Below, piece by piece: positions 34,320-43,926 of a stretch of 64,000 nt of DNA (its first letter is position 1; every line of letters starts with the position of its first letter). The translations under genes and the position numbers were made by a program. Source of the DNA: Acidobacteriota bacterium (GTDB taxonomy: Bacteria > Acidobacteriota > Vicinamibacteria > Vicinamibacterales > UBA823); NCBI GenBank assembly GCA_002730525.1, contig PCAK01000023.1, positions 62,001 to 126,000 of the forward strand, given 5' to 3'. The notes beneath the pieces were generated by a model. The model had not been told where the DNA came from. It was given only the letters and a program-made list of their open reading frames with translations, and searched no databases.

Positions 34320-35414
34320 TCAGTTGGTCCAGGCGTCGCCATCGGTGGGGCCCAAGAGATGGCTCACCGTGCGCGACACGCCGTCCACCGCGGCAATCGA
34401 CCGGGCGTAGCGCATCCGGCGCGGGCCGATGATGCCCACGCAGCCGGTTTGACGCCCGTCGAAGTAGGTGGAGGCGATCAAGCTGAGGCTCTGGAGGTTC
34501 TGCGTCCGATGCTCCGTGCCGATGATGATAGTCAGTCCGGGGTCGTCGATGTAGCGACTCAGCAGTCGCACGAGCCGGCCCTTTTCTTCAATCATCGCAA
34601 ACAGGGCGCGCAGGCTCGCGATCGACGACGGGTCATCCCCGTCGCTCGCGTCGTCGAGCAGCAACGGCGCGCCCTGGACGAACAGGAGACTCTCCGGCAG
34701 ATCCTGAAACGTGTCGCGGGCCAGCTGCAGGGCGCGGGCGCGGAGCGCGTCGTACAGCGTCCGTTCCTGTTCGAGACGGTCCATGATGGCCTCCCGCACG
34801 TCGCGCAGCGGCAACCCGGCGAACTCGCCGTTGAGATAGTTCGCGGCCTGGGTGAGGTCCACCGGGCGCATCGCCTCGGGCAGATCGACGACCTTGTGTG
34901 AGACCTGCCCGGTGGCCGAGACGACGACCACCAGCACGCGCTGACGGTCGAGCGGCACGAAATCGATCTGGCGGAACGCCGCCGCGTCGCCCGACGGCGC
35001 CAGCGCGAAGCCGAGCGAGTGCGACGCCCGCGACAACTCGTGAGAGACGTTGGTGAGCAGATCGTCCACCGTGGAGGCGCGCCGCAGCCGAGCCTCGACG
35101 TTGGCCGACGAGCGCGCGGGTCGCCGCGCTTCCAGGAGCAGGTCGACGTAGCACCGGTATCCTCGGTCGGTCGGTACCCGGCCGGCCGACGCGTGGGGCT
35201 GGTGCACGTAGCCGAGATGCTCCAGTTCGGCCATCGCGTTGCGCACGGTGGCCGACGATACGCCGAAGCGGCCGTGTCGCGTCAGCCAGAGCGAGGAGAC
35301 CGGTTCACCGCGCTCGACGTAGCTTCTGACGACCGCGGCCAGAATTGCTCGGGACCGCTTCGACAGTGGCGAGTCCTCCGGTCGGCGCCGGCGTGAGTGG
35401 GGAGCTGGAGTCAT
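34320..35414 (-). CDS. hrcA: Heat-inducible transcription repressor HrcA
   Basis: 364 residues from ATG 35414. A longer frame up to 35594 is antisense-like and overlaps xdhC. The N-terminal winged helix shows LSKRSRAILAAVVRSYVERGEPV and SSATVRNAMAELEHLGYVHQ as consecutive blocks, then PHASAGRVPTDRGYR. The GAF-like inducer domain continues to IGPRRMRYARSIAAVDGVS. HrcA represses via CIRCE operators, yet I find no full CIRCE in the window, so its targets (groE, dnaK) must lie elsewhere. ATGA overlap couples it to xdhC, an unusual upstream partner. Confidence 0.94.
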   Translation of the reverse strand: MTPAPHSRRRRPEDSPLSKRSRAILAAVVRSYVERGEPVSSLWLTRHGRFGVSSATVRNAMAELEHLGYVHQPHASAGRVPTDRGYRCYVDLLLEARRPARSSANVEARLRRASTVDDLLTNVSHELSRASHSLGFALAPSGDAAAFRQIDFVPLDRQRVLVVVVSATGQVSHKVVDLPEAMRPVDLTQAANYLNGEFAGLPLRDVREAIMDRLEQERTLYDALRARALQLARDTFQDLPESLLFVQGAPLLLDDASDGDDPSSIASLRALFAMIEEKGRLVRLLSRYIDDPGLTIIIGTEHRTQNLQSLSLIASTYFDGRQTGCVGIIGPRRMRYARSIAAVDGVSRTVSHLLGPTDGDAWTN

Positions 35415-36259
35415 CAGCGCGTCTCGAGGCTCTTCGGCGTCCATCGCAGCGACCGGACCGTCGCCTCCGCCTCGTCGTGCCCGGCCTTGCCGTACTTGAC
35501 CGCGATCAGTTCGGCCAGGATGCTGACGGCGATCTCCTGCGGCGTGACCGCGCCGATGTCGAGGCCGATCGGCGCGTGGACGCGCCGGAGACACTCGGCC
35601 GGCATCGATTCATCCGTCAACGCCTCGAAGATCCGAGAGACCTTGGCGCGGCTCCCGATGAGGCCGAGATAGCGAAGGTCTCGTGCCGCCAGCGCGCGGA
35701 GCGCGTCGAGATCGTGACGATGGCCACGCGTGACGATGACCGCGTAGGCGTACGGCGGGAGGTCCGCGTGGTGCAACCACTCGGGGATCGAGTCCACGAC
35801 GATCGCCTCGGCGCCGGGAAATCGTTCGGCGTTGGCGAACTTCTCCCGATCGTCCACGACGTGAATCCGAAACCCGACGTTCGTGGCGATGGCCGCCAGG
35901 TGGTAGGCCACGTGCCCGGCACCGATGATGTACAGGGGCGGAGCCGGCTCCAGTGGTTCGATATAGACTTCCATCTGTCCACCGCAGACGAGTCCGCTTT
36001 CCTCCGCGAAGTCGTCGGTCAGTTCGTAGCTTGCGACGAGGGGTTCCCGACGTTCCAGGGACTCACGAGCCTTCCAGAACGCGTCGTTCTCGTAGCATCC
36101 GCCGCCGATCGTGCCGACGGTCCGGCCGTCGGCGTAGACCAGCATCTTCGCTCCCACGCGCTGCGGCGTGGAGCCCTGCGTCTTGATGATCGTGACCAGG
36201 GCGGCTTGCTCACCGGTGGCGAGCGCCTCCGCGACAGCTTCGAAGACTTCTTGATTCAT
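35414..36259 (-). CDS. XdhC/CoxI-family protein
   Basis: 281 residues. N-terminal XdhC/CoxI domain (QAALVTIIKTQGSTPQRVGAK as two blocks, then TIGGGCYEND) and C-terminal Rossmann domain (LYIIGAGHVAYHLAAIATN, VIVTRGHRHDLDALRAL, YLGLIGSRAKV). Family members handle insertion or sulfuration of the molybdenum cofactor of xanthine dehydrogenase-like enzymes. No such enzyme is encoded nearby. It is the first gene of an operon with hrcA-grpE-dnaJ-prmA and shares ATGA with hrcA, so heat-shock regulation of a Mo-cofactor chaperone is possible but unproven. Confidence 0.9.
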   Translation of the reverse strand: MNQEVFEAVAEALATGEQAALVTIIKTQGSTPQRVGAKMLVYADGRTVGTIGGGCYENDAFWKARESLERREPLVASYELTDDFAEESGLVCGGQMEVYIEPLEPAPPLYIIGAGHVAYHLAAIATNVGFRIHVVDDREKFANAERFPGAEAIVVDSIPEWLHHADLPPYAYAVIVTRGHRHDLDALRALAARDLRYLGLIGSRAKVSRIFEALTDESMPAECLRRVHAPIGLDIGAVTPQEIAVSILAELIAVKYGKAGHDEAEATVRSLRWTPKSLETR

Positions 36260-36326
36260 GGCGGTGCGCCGCGCCGCGCCGCGCCGGGAACGGGCGCTGG
36301 CCCAAGCCTGGCGGGCGTTTCCTCTG

Positions 36327-36332
36327 ATTATA
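36327..36332 (-). promoter_or_regulatory. TATAAT -10 box for the xdhC-hrcA-grpE-dnaJ-prmA operon (minus strand)
   Basis: ATTATA on the plus strand, read as TATAAT on the minus strand, 67 nt before the xdhC start. The intervening leader is very GC-rich with GCGCCGC repeats. No CIRCE or other inverted repeat typical of heat-shock control is seen around it. Confidence 0.5.
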
Positions 36333-36362
36333 GCAGGGTCGCGCGGCGAGCCCGCGTGGGTG

Positions 36363-38651
36363 CTAGCGGTGGCTCCGGCAGTACAGGCCGGGCACGGTAC
36401 CGGCCAGAAACGCCTCAGTGATCACGCCTGGACAGCCTGGCCGGGCCAGATGGCCGTTTTCCGGATCGACGCGCGCGAACTCGATGCCGGGCGGGATCTC
36501 GAACGTGCCGGTGCGGCGGCCGGCGAGCGCGCCGTCCATGAACGCCGTCCAGATCGGCAGGGCCGCCTGGCTTCCGGAGAGCCCGAGCGGCTGGTTGTCG
36601 TCTCGACCGACCCAGACCACGGTCAGCAGTTCGGGCGTGAAGCCCACGAACCACGCATCGCGCAGTTCGTTCGTCGTTCCGGACTTGCCCGCGGCGTCCA
36701 GCCAGAATCCGGATTCGCGCGCCGCGGTACCGGTGCCGTCGCGAAAGACGCTGCGTAGCATGTTAGTGACGAGGAAGGTGAGGTCGGCGCGCGCGATCCG
36801 TTCGGGTGCCGACCCCGCACCGTCGAGGGTTCCGTCGCCGACTCGCATCGAGGCGATCGCACGCAGCGGCTGCCGGATGCCGTTGGTGGCCAGCACGCCG
36901 AAGGCGCTCGCCATTTCCATCGGCGTCGTTTCGAAGGCGCCAAGCGCGATTGAGGGATACGGATCGATCGGGCTGCCACCCGCACGTCGCCAGAGTCCGG
37001 CAAGGCGATCGTAGCCAGCCATCTCGGCCACCTTGACGGCCGGCACGTTCCGGGACCGGGCGAGCGCGCGTCGCAGCGTGATCGGGCCGTCGTACCGATC
37101 GCCGTAATTGTCCGGTCGCCACACACCGTTGTCGGTCGCGAAAGCCGTCGGTGCGTCGTCGACGATCGACGCGGGTGTGAAATCAGTCCAGCGCTCGAGA
37201 AACGCGCGTTCGAGCCCAGCCAGATACACGAACGGCTTGAACACCGATCCCGGCTGCCGGCGCGCGTGGGTGGCGCGGTTGAACTGCGAGGTCCGATACG
37301 ACCGTCCGCCGACGAGCGCCAGCAGTTCGCCGGTGCGCGGGTTCGTGGCGACCAGCGCGGCCTGTGCCGCTCTAGCGCGGTCGTCGATCCGCTCCAGGCC
37401 CGCTCGCACGGCTCGCTGGGCCTGGCGCTGGAGATGCAGGTCGAGCGTCGTGTGCACCTCCACCGGGTCGGCCGTGCGCAGGAGTTCGGGGTGTCGGTTG
37501 GCGAGGATCTGCCCGACGAAGTCGACAAAGTAGGGCGCCTCGTCCTCGAGCGCGTAGCGAACGACCTCGAGTGGCTCGTCGGCGGTGCGAGCAGCCAGGT
37601 CGGCGGGGAGATAGCCGGCCTCGGTCATGGTCGCCAGGACGACGTTCCGGCGGACCCGGGCGCGCTCCGGATGGCGGAACGGCGAATAGGTCTGCGGGGC
37701 CTGGATGACGCCGGCGATAGTGGCGGCTTCGGCGAGCGAGAGGTTCGCGACGTCGCGTCCGAAGAACAGCCGGGCCCCTTCCGCGACCCCATGGACGGCG
37801 AACGAGCCCCGGTGTCCGAGGTAGACCTCGTTGAGGTACAGCTCGAGGATGTCGCGCTTCGTCAGGCGCTGTTCGAGACTGACGGCGAGCACTTGCTCCA
37901 TGAGTTTTCGCTGCACTGTCTTTTCCGGGGAGAGCACTGTGTTCTTTACGAGCTGTTGGGTCAGCGTGCTGCCACCCACGAGGTACGGCCGCTCGCCGCG
38001 AAGATTCGTGACGAGCGCGCCGACCATGAGCACGGGATCGACCCCAGCGTGTTCGAAGAAGCGGCGGTCTTCGATCGCCAGGACGGCATCGACCAGCGTC
38101 GGCGGCAGGTGCTCCAGCGGCGTGGCCCGTCGTTTCTCACGCGATTCGGCCTCGAGCGAGGTGAGCAGCGGCGCATCCAGTTCGAGCCCGGTCAGCCGCT
38201 CGCCATCGACGACCTCGAGTCGCCGGATGCGGGGCTGCGGCGTCGCTCGAGTGAAGTCGACCCGGACGTGCCGGCTGGCGTGCGGACCTCCGCGCGCCAC
38301 GAGGGTGAGCGTGCCGTCGGGGTCGACGGCGAACGCGCCTGGCGCGTCGCGCCCGGCGCGCTCGGCGTAGCCCAACACGTTCAGGCTCGCCACGAGCTCC
38401 GTTCGGCTCATGGCTTGACCTTCCCAGAGTCGGACCGGCTGGGCGAAGACCTGGAGTCTCGGCTGGAGGCGGTCGGCGGCGAGCCGCGCGTCCATCTCTC
38501 TCGACAGACGCGCGTAGACGTAGGCGAAGCTGCCGGCCGCCACCACGAGCGCCATCAGCCCGAGCGCACAGATCGTGCGCGGCCAGGTCCGACGCGGGCG
38601 CGCTCGAACGGACCGACGACGGCGATGGGGAGCGGGTGTTGTTCGGGGCAT
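36363..38651 (-). CDS. Class A penicillin-binding protein (PBP1B-type)
   Basis: Bifunctional peptidoglycan glycosyltransferase/transpeptidase, 762 residues from ATG 38651. The open frame continues 423 codons further upstream, but that part is antisense to bshC. Membrane anchor about 27-47. A UB2H-like segment (RLQPRLQVFAQPVRLW) precedes the GT51 domain with catalytic E194 (IEDRRFFEHAGVD) and GGSTLTQQLVKN. Transpeptidase motifs are S469-x2-K472 (QPGSVFKPF), S533-x-N535 (SRN) and K656-S-G (AGKSGTTN). The C-terminus ends in a short Cys-containing tail. Located downstream of bshC on the same strand. Confidence 0.94.
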   Translation of the reverse strand: MPRTTPAPHRRRRSVRARPRRTWPRTICALGLMALVVAAGSFAYVYARLSREMDARLAADRLQPRLQVFAQPVRLWEGQAMSRTELVASLNVLGYAERAGRDAPGAFAVDPDGTLTLVARGGPHASRHVRVDFTRATPQPRIRRLEVVDGERLTGLELDAPLLTSLEAESREKRRATPLEHLPPTLVDAVLAIEDRRFFEHAGVDPVLMVGALVTNLRGERPYLVGGSTLTQQLVKNTVLSPEKTVQRKLMEQVLAVSLEQRLTKRDILELYLNEVYLGHRGSFAVHGVAEGARLFFGRDVANLSLAEAATIAGVIQAPQTYSPFRHPERARVRRNVVLATMTEAGYLPADLAARTADEPLEVVRYALEDEAPYFVDFVGQILANRHPELLRTADPVEVHTTLDLHLQRQAQRAVRAGLERIDDRARAAQAALVATNPRTGELLALVGGRSYRTSQFNRATHARRQPGSVFKPFVYLAGLERAFLERWTDFTPASIVDDAPTAFATDNGVWRPDNYGDRYDGPITLRRALARSRNVPAVKVAEMAGYDRLAGLWRRAGGSPIDPYPSIALGAFETTPMEMASAFGVLATNGIRQPLRAIASMRVGDGTLDGAGSAPERIARADLTFLVTNMLRSVFRDGTGTAARESGFWLDAAGKSGTTNELRDAWFVGFTPELLTVVWVGRDDNQPLGLSGSQAALPIWTAFMDGALAGRRTGTFEIPPGIEFARVDPENGHLARPGCPGVITEAFLAGTVPGLYCRSHR

Positions 38652-38737
38652 CGGCCTCACTGGATGTATCGGCCGGAGGCCGGCCCGCTCGCAGGCACAG
38701 GGCGCCACGGGGCGCGCGGTCACGCGGCCGGCCGGGG

Positions 38738-40372
38738 CTATGGCGTTATGAGTGTGTGGTGCGCCGGGTCGAGGGGCAGTTCGGTGAGGAGACGGTCGAT
38801 CAGCGACGGGCCGAACCGGTTCAGGAAGCCGACGAAGCCGAGGGCGCGCTCCTGGGTATGGCCGTCGGGAAATGCCTGGGCGCGCGCGCGCGTGAACTGG
38901 CGCCGCAGGGTCTCGTCGCGGCGCTTCGCGGCCTGCAGGATCTTGTTGTGGAGCGTCTTCAGGTCGTGCTCCATACGGCCGAGCGTCGATCGCGCGGCGC
39001 CGGCCAGCGTCGGGTCGACTGCCGGCACGACGTCGACGACCGCCGCGAGGCGCGTCCGAATCGCCTCCCGCGCGTCCTCGATCGACTGCTCGACCGCCGC
39101 GGGCAGCTGCGCCTCCAGGAGCCGGTTCAACGCGGCCTCGTCTTGGGGCTGTAGCGCCTCGAACGCCAGGTCGTGCCGATCCAGGAATCTTGCACCCGCC
39201 GAGTCGAGCAAGGTCGCGCTGGCGCGTGGATGAAACAGTGGCATCGGCAGGCCGAAGTGCTCGTACACGTCCTTGAGCTGCGCCAGGTACGCCAGTTCGC
39301 TCGGCCCAGGAACGTAACAGATCGTCGGGAACAGGGTGTCCTGCATCAGCGGGCGCAACAGCACGTTCGGTCCGAACGCTTCTGGCGTTCGCTCCAGCGC
39401 GTCGACCAGTTCGCCCAGAGCGGCGGGCGCGGCCCCGATCGTGAAACCGTCGGTGGTGCGGCGAATCGGCTGGCGCGCGCCGTCGACCCGGAACAGCGCG
39501 ACGCTGTCGGCGGCCGGCGTGACCTGGGCGTGATAGCCCTCGGCGGCGAGCCGCCGGCCGGCGTCGCCGGCCAACGCGGCGGTGCGGCCGTCCCGCAACT
39601 CGCGTTCGAAGAGGTCGCGCGCGAATGGCTTGGCGGCCGGGTCGGACGAGTCGAAGACGACGAGGCCGCGCGACCCGAGCACCGTCTCGAGCCACCGGCC
39701 GAACGCGTCGGCCATGCCGGCGCCGGGTCGGTAGCACCGCCGCAGATCGTCGATGAGCGGGGCGGTGAATTCTGTGGGCGGGAGCGCGAGGGTCAGGGCG
39801 TCGAGGACGCCGCCGATGTCGTCGCCGACTTGCAGCGTGCCGACGGGGGCCTCGCCGGCGCCCGGCGGCGGCGCCAGCGCAACGCGCTGCACCTGCCAGT
39901 CCGTGTCGAGCACCGCGCATGCCGCCACTTCATTCCAGTCGTGATCCTCGGCGTCGATCCAGAACACCGGCACCGCCGGGACGCCATGCTCCCGCGACAC
40001 CCGTTCGGCGAGCTGCAGTGTCGTCAGGGCTTTCAGGAGGGTGAACAGCGGTCCTCCGAACAGTCCGGCCTGTTGGCCGGTGACGACGGCCACGGCGTCG
40101 GAGAGGCGCAGCGATTCGGCGTAGGCCCGTGCCTCGGCGGGCGCGTTGCGTGACTCGAGCTGGGCGGTGAGGACGTCGACGAACGGGGCCGGAGGCCGGG
40201 CGGCGGACCGGCGCGCGATGGTGGCGCGCCAGGCTTCGGGTGCCGCCGGGTCGCCGGCGAAGAACGCAGCCAGCGCACCGTGGTCGGAGGCGTAGTCGGA
40301 GGCCAGGCGCCGGATCCACGGGACCCGGCGGATATCGATGGCGTGTTGCACGGAAGCGTCCGAGGGAATCAC
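38738..40372 (-). CDS. bshC: Putative cysteine ligase BshC (bacillithiol synthesis)
   Basis: Adds cysteine to glucosaminyl-malate, the last step of bacillithiol synthesis. 544 residues, normal length. Signatures: AVVTGQQAGLFGGPLFTLLK, AVPVFWIDAEDHDWNEV, LVVFDSSDPAAKPFARDLF and LFPTICYVPGPSELAYLAQL (20 residues), all at family positions. It ends with a coiled-coil region (RTLGRMEHDLKTLHNKIL). The start is taken as GTG 40372. bshA and bshB are not in the window. Divergent from the pseudokinase gene with a 155-bp gap. Confidence 0.92.
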   Translation of the reverse strand: MIPSDASVQHAIDIRRVPWIRRLASDYASDHGALAAFFAGDPAAPEAWRATIARRSAARPPAPFVDVLTAQLESRNAPAEARAYAESLRLSDAVAVVTGQQAGLFGGPLFTLLKALTTLQLAERVSREHGVPAVPVFWIDAEDHDWNEVAACAVLDTDWQVQRVALAPPPGAGEAPVGTLQVGDDIGGVLDALTLALPPTEFTAPLIDDLRRCYRPGAGMADAFGRWLETVLGSRGLVVFDSSDPAAKPFARDLFERELRDGRTAALAGDAGRRLAAEGYHAQVTPAADSVALFRVDGARQPIRRTTDGFTIGAAPAALGELVDALERTPEAFGPNVLLRPLMQDTLFPTICYVPGPSELAYLAQLKDVYEHFGLPMPLFHPRASATLLDSAGARFLDRHDLAFEALQPQDEAALNRLLEAQLPAAVEQSIEDAREAIRTRLAAVVDVVPAVDPTLAGAARSTLGRMEHDLKTLHNKILQAAKRRDETLRRQFTRARAQAFPDGHTQERALGFVGFLNRFGPSLIDRLLTELPLDPAHHTLITP

Positions 40373-40493
40373 CGATTGGGCGAGCGTGGGCGTCGTGATC
40401 AGTACTTTCTCAGAGGCTCGCGCGACGTGTCAAGCAACCGCGCGCGAGGTCGGCGTCCGACGCGAACTCGTTGAAGCGACGCAGCTTCCATGT

Positions 40494-40519
40494 TAGCATT
40501 CTGCCACCTTCCGGAGGAG
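40494..40519 (+). promoter_or_regulatory. TAGCAT -10-like box and GGAGGAG SD before the pseudokinase
   Basis: TAGCAT (40494-40499) is followed by GGAGGAG (40513-40519). Transcription starting 6-7 nt after the box would leave the SD within a short leader and put translation at CTG 40528, 8 nt behind the SD. The upstream TTG at 40471 would lie before the -10 box and so could not be on this mRNA. Confidence 0.45.
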
Positions 40520-40527
40520 TACCTGCA

Positions 40528-42747
40528 CTGACACCAGACGACGCGAGCTCATCCCCGCAGCCTGGAGCGTTCGGCCCGTTTCGGGTGTTGCATCAGATCG
40601 GGGTGGGCGTGCTCGGTCCCGTCTACCGGACCTATGATCCGGACGGTGACCGCCTCGTCGCCGTGAAGGTCTTCAAGGTCGACATCACCCCCGAACAGGC
40701 CGAAACGCTGGCGGCACAGCTGAACCGGATCGCCCAGATCGGACTGTCCGAGCCGGGTCTGGTCGCACCGCTGACGGCCGGCGTGGAAGGCACCGCCGCC
40801 TACCTCGCGCAGGAGTATGTCGCGGCGGAATCGCTCGACGTGGCCTTGCGGCACTACGCGCCCGCGTCGATCGATCGGGCCGCGCCGTTCATCTCACAGC
40901 TGGCGGGTGCGATCGATGGTGCCCGCGCCGTTGGCGCGCAGCACGGCGCTTTGCACCCGCGTGACGTCTTCGTGACGCCGGACTCCGCGCGGGCGACCGG
41001 GTTCGGGGTCGTGCCGGCGCTTGAGGAAATCGGGGTGCGCGGGCCGGTCCGGCGGCCCTACACTGCACCCGAGCGCGTCGGCGGCGGAGAGTGGGGGCCG
41101 GGCGCCGACATCTTCTCACTCGCTGTCATCGCCTTCGAGCTACTGACCGGGAAGCGGCCCGCCGGCACCGGAGCCGAGGTGGCCGCTCAACTGCGCGAGG
41201 AGGGTATTGCGGCCGATGCCGATGCTCTCGAGGCGCTCTTCGCGTCGGCGCTTGCCGACGACCCGGATGACCGCCCGCGCACGGCTCACGAGTTCGCCAG
41301 TGCCTTCGAAGCGCTCGGTGCGCCCGGGTCAGCGGCGCGGCCCGCGGCTGCGGAGCCGGCCCCGACGGTCGATCTGACGGCCACCGAGCTGACGCTGTCC
41401 GGAGACGCCGCCCCGGCGGCGTTCGAGGCCGACGAGGTTTCCACCGCGCCGGCCGACGCTGCGCTGAGCGCCGAGGACGACGAACTGGCCGCGTGGCTCG
41501 CGTCGAGCGATTCGAAGAAGGGTGCCGAGGTGCCACCGAGCGCCTCCGAGGTCGAGCAGATTCTGAGCACGCCCGAAGCGAGTGAGGCCGAAGTCAAGCC
41601 GGCGCCGCCAGCTGCGCCCGAGAGATCGAAGGCTTCGCTCTTCGAAGACTGGGGGATCGACGAGGTGGAACCCCAGGCGCAGGAGGCGGCGCCCGAGCCG
41701 CCCGCGCCCGAACCACCTGCGCCCGAGCCACCGTTCGTCCAGGAAGAAGCATCGACAGGTCAACAAGAGGATGACTGGGGTGTTGGTGCCACTGACGATC
41801 CGCCGCCAGCGGAGGTCGCACCCGAGCCGGTGGTCGACCTCGAGGAAGAGAAGCCGTCCCGGCGAGCGCCCTCGCTGCCGTTCGCTCTGGCGCTCGTCGT
41901 TGCGATACTCATCGCCTTCGTCACCGGTTACGTCCTGCGTTCGGATGACCCGGCCGAGCCTGGGCAGGCGCCGGCCGCCGACGTGGCCGGACAAGGACAG
42001 GCGCCGGCCGCAGCCGCTCCGGAAGTGCCACCCGCGGTCGATGTCGAGCCACCCCCGCCGGTCGTCGCCGCCGAGCCGCCGCCGGCACCTGTGTCCGAAC
42101 CCACGGTCGACGTGGCCGCAGGGGATGCGGCGCCACCCGTCGAGACCCCCGCGGCTCCCGAGCTCGCCCCGGTCACGGAGGTCGAGCCCGAGGTGGACGT
42201 CGGCGAAGCGCCGGGTCTTCGCGCCGATGTCGCACCGGCGCCGGTCGTGGGCCGGCTCCTGATTCGCTCGAGTCCACCCGGCGCGCAGGTGGTCGTCAAC
42301 GAAGCCGCGGCCGGGATCACGCCTCTTGCCATGGCCGACCTGGCCTATGGCGACTACGTCATCAGGATCAGCCGTGCCGGATACCGCGTCGAGTTGCTCA
42401 GCGTGTCGATCTCAGCCGACGAGCCGGTCGCGGCGCTGAACCTCGACCTGATCGAGTCGGGCGATGCGCCAGCCGCCGCGCCGCCGGCCGGGGCGCCGTC
42501 GCCAGACGCCGCGCCCGGGCTGGCTGGTGAGTCCGGAACCCTCGTGATCGACACGCGTCCGGCCGGCGCGGAAGTGTACGTCGATGGGCGGCTCCTGGGA
42601 GCGACGCCGGTGACGCTGGTCGACGTGCCGACCGGTGCGCACACGATTCGACTGCTGCGTTCCGGGTACCGCGAGTGGACCACGACCGTCGAGATCGAGA
42701 GTGGGCAGCAGTTGCGGGTGGCCGCCTCGCTCGAAGGCGCACCGTGA
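40528..42747 (+). CDS. Membrane pseudokinase with two C-terminal PEGA domains, apparent CTG start
   Basis: 739 residues if read from CTG 40528, the only codon matching the SD GGAGGAG. The kinase-like domain (about 16-270) keeps the glycine loop G25-V-G27-V-L-G30, Lys47 (VAVK) and an APE segment. The catalytic loop, normally HRDLKPAN, is HGALHPRD (139-146), and DFG is GFG (158-160), so catalysis should be lost. An acidic, Pro/Glu-rich linker precedes one membrane span (about 452-472). A second Pro/Ala/Val-rich linker leads to two PEGA domains (about 573-640, 669-738; [12 protein letters not shown] and [12 protein letters not shown]). Likely a signalling or scaffold protein spanning the membrane. 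GTGA overlap couples it to carA. Confidence 0.82.
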   Translation: MTPDDASSSPQPGAFGPFRVLHQIGVGVLGPVYRTYDPDGDRLVAVKVFKVDITPEQAETLAAQLNRIAQIGLSEPGLVAPLTAGVEGTAAYLAQEYVAAESLDVALRHYAPASIDRAAPFISQLAGAIDGARAVGAQHGALHPRDVFVTPDSARATGFGVVPALEEIGVRGPVRRPYTAPERVGGGEWGPGADIFSLAVIAFELLTGKRPAGTGAEVAAQLREEGIAADADALEALFASALADDPDDRPRTAHEFASAFEALGAPGSAARPAAAEPAPTVDLTATELTLSGDAAPAAFEADEVSTAPADAALSAEDDELAAWLASSDSKKGAEVPPSASEVEQILSTPEASEAEVKPAPPAAPERSKASLFEDWGIDEVEPQAQEAAPEPPAPEPPAPEPPFVQEEASTGQQEDDWGVGATDDPPPAEVAPEPVVDLEEEKPSRRAPSLPFALALVVAILIAFVTGYVLRSDDPAEPGQAPAADVAGQGQAPAAAAPEVPPAVDVEPPPPVVAAEPPPAPVSEPTVDVAAGDAAPPVETPAAPELAPVTEVEPEVDVGEAPGLRADVAPAPVVGRLLIRSSPPGAQVVVNEAAAGITPLAMADLAYGDYVIRISRAGYRVELLSVSISADEPVAALNLDLIESGDAPAAAPPAGAPSPDAAPGLAGESGTLVIDTRPAGAEVYVDGRLLGATPVTLVDVPTGAHTIRLLRSGYREWTTTVEIESGQQLRVAASLEGAP

Positions 42748-43889
42748 CGAGGGCGATACTCGCGCTCGAGAACGGGGCGTGGTTCCAGGGCGAGTCGGTC
42801 GGCGCCGACGGTGATACCGGTGGTGAGGTCGTGTTCAACACGAGCATGACCGGCTATCAAGAGGTCCTGACCGACCCGTCGTATGCGGGGCAGATCGTCA
42901 CGATGACCTGCCCCGAGATCGGGAACTACGGCGTGGTCGACGACGACGTCGAGTCACGCGCGCTGCAGGTCGCCGGCTTCGTCGTCCGCGAGGCGTCACC
43001 CATTGCCAGCAACTGGCGCGCATCGGGCACCCTGCGCGACTATCTGTCGAGCCACGGCATCGTGGCCATCGCCGACATCGACACCCGCGCGCTGACCCGC
43101 GCGCTCCGATCCGACGGCGTGAAGCGCGGCGTCATCACGACGACCGGCGCCGATCCGGAGCAGGCCGTGGAGCGTGCGCGCGCCCTGGCGCCGATCGAAG
43201 GCACCGATCTGGTCACCCAGGTGACCTGCCCGGCAGCGTTCGACTGGCCGCCCGAGGGGGGCGCGCCGGGGAAGGCCGCCGCAGACGCGTTCGGCGTACC
43301 TCCCGTGCGGCGCGCGTCGCGGCCCCTCAAGGTGGCGGCCTACGACTTCGGGATGAAATGGAACATCCTGCGCCGCCTGCAGGCGCATGGGTGCGAGGTG
43401 CGGGTCTTCCCCGCGACGGCACCGGCGAGCGAGTTGCTGGCGGTCGACCCGGACGGCGTCTTTCTGAGCAACGGCCCGGGGGATCCTGCGCCGCTCGACT
43501 ACGCGGTCAAGAACGTCAAGGCCCTGGTGGCGGCCGAGGTGCCGACCTTCGGGATCTGCCTCGGCCATCAGGTCCTGGGGCTGGCCCTGGGCGGGGCGAC
43601 CTACAAGCTCAAGTTCGGCCATCGCGGGGCCAACCATCCGGTCAAGCATCTCGCCACCGACAAGATCGAAATCACGTCGCAGAATCACGGGTTCGCGATC
43701 GACCCCGATTCGCTGCCGGGCGATGTGACGGTGACCCATCTCAACCTCTATGACGGTACGGTCGAGGGGTTGCGTCATACGTCCCGGCCCGCGTTCGCCG
43801 TGCAATACCATCCCGAAGCGTCGCCCGGTCCCCACGACGCCGACTATCTCTTCACGCTGTTCCTCGACGCGATGGAGGAGCGGCGCTGA
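42744..43889 (+). CDS. carA: Carbamoyl-phosphate synthase small subunit
   Basis: Glutamine amidotransferase subunit supplying ammonia for carbamoyl phosphate (pyrimidines, arginine). 381 residues from GTG 42744, which overlaps the pseudokinase stop by 4 nt. The N-terminal domain starts [18 protein letters not shown]. The class I amidotransferase triad is visible: Cys in [16 protein letters not shown], His/Glu in [13 protein letters not shown], plus the oxyanion loop [13 protein letters not shown]. carB follows after 37 nt. Confidence 0.96.
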   Translation: MTRAILALENGAWFQGESVGADGDTGGEVVFNTSMTGYQEVLTDPSYAGQIVTMTCPEIGNYGVVDDDVESRALQVAGFVVREASPIASNWRASGTLRDYLSSHGIVAIADIDTRALTRALRSDGVKRGVITTTGADPEQAVERARALAPIEGTDLVTQVTCPAAFDWPPEGGAPGKAAADAFGVPPVRRASRPLKVAAYDFGMKWNILRRLQAHGCEVRVFPATAPASELLAVDPDGVFLSNGPGDPAPLDYAVKNVKALVAAEVPTFGICLGHQVLGLALGGATYKLKFGHRGANHPVKHLATDKIEITSQNHGFAIDPDSLPGDVTVTHLNLYDGTVEGLRHTSRPAFAVQYHPEASPGPHDADYLFTLFLDAMEERR

Positions 43890-43926
43890 CGACGGCGGGC
43901 TCGCGGGTCGGGATCGTGGTTCGGTA

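Noticed and set aside
38652-39920. 423-codon upstream extension of the class A PBP frame
   Set aside because: It is antisense to bshC, rich in Arg/Ala/Pro, and the PBP has a natural ATG (38651) followed by a membrane anchor.
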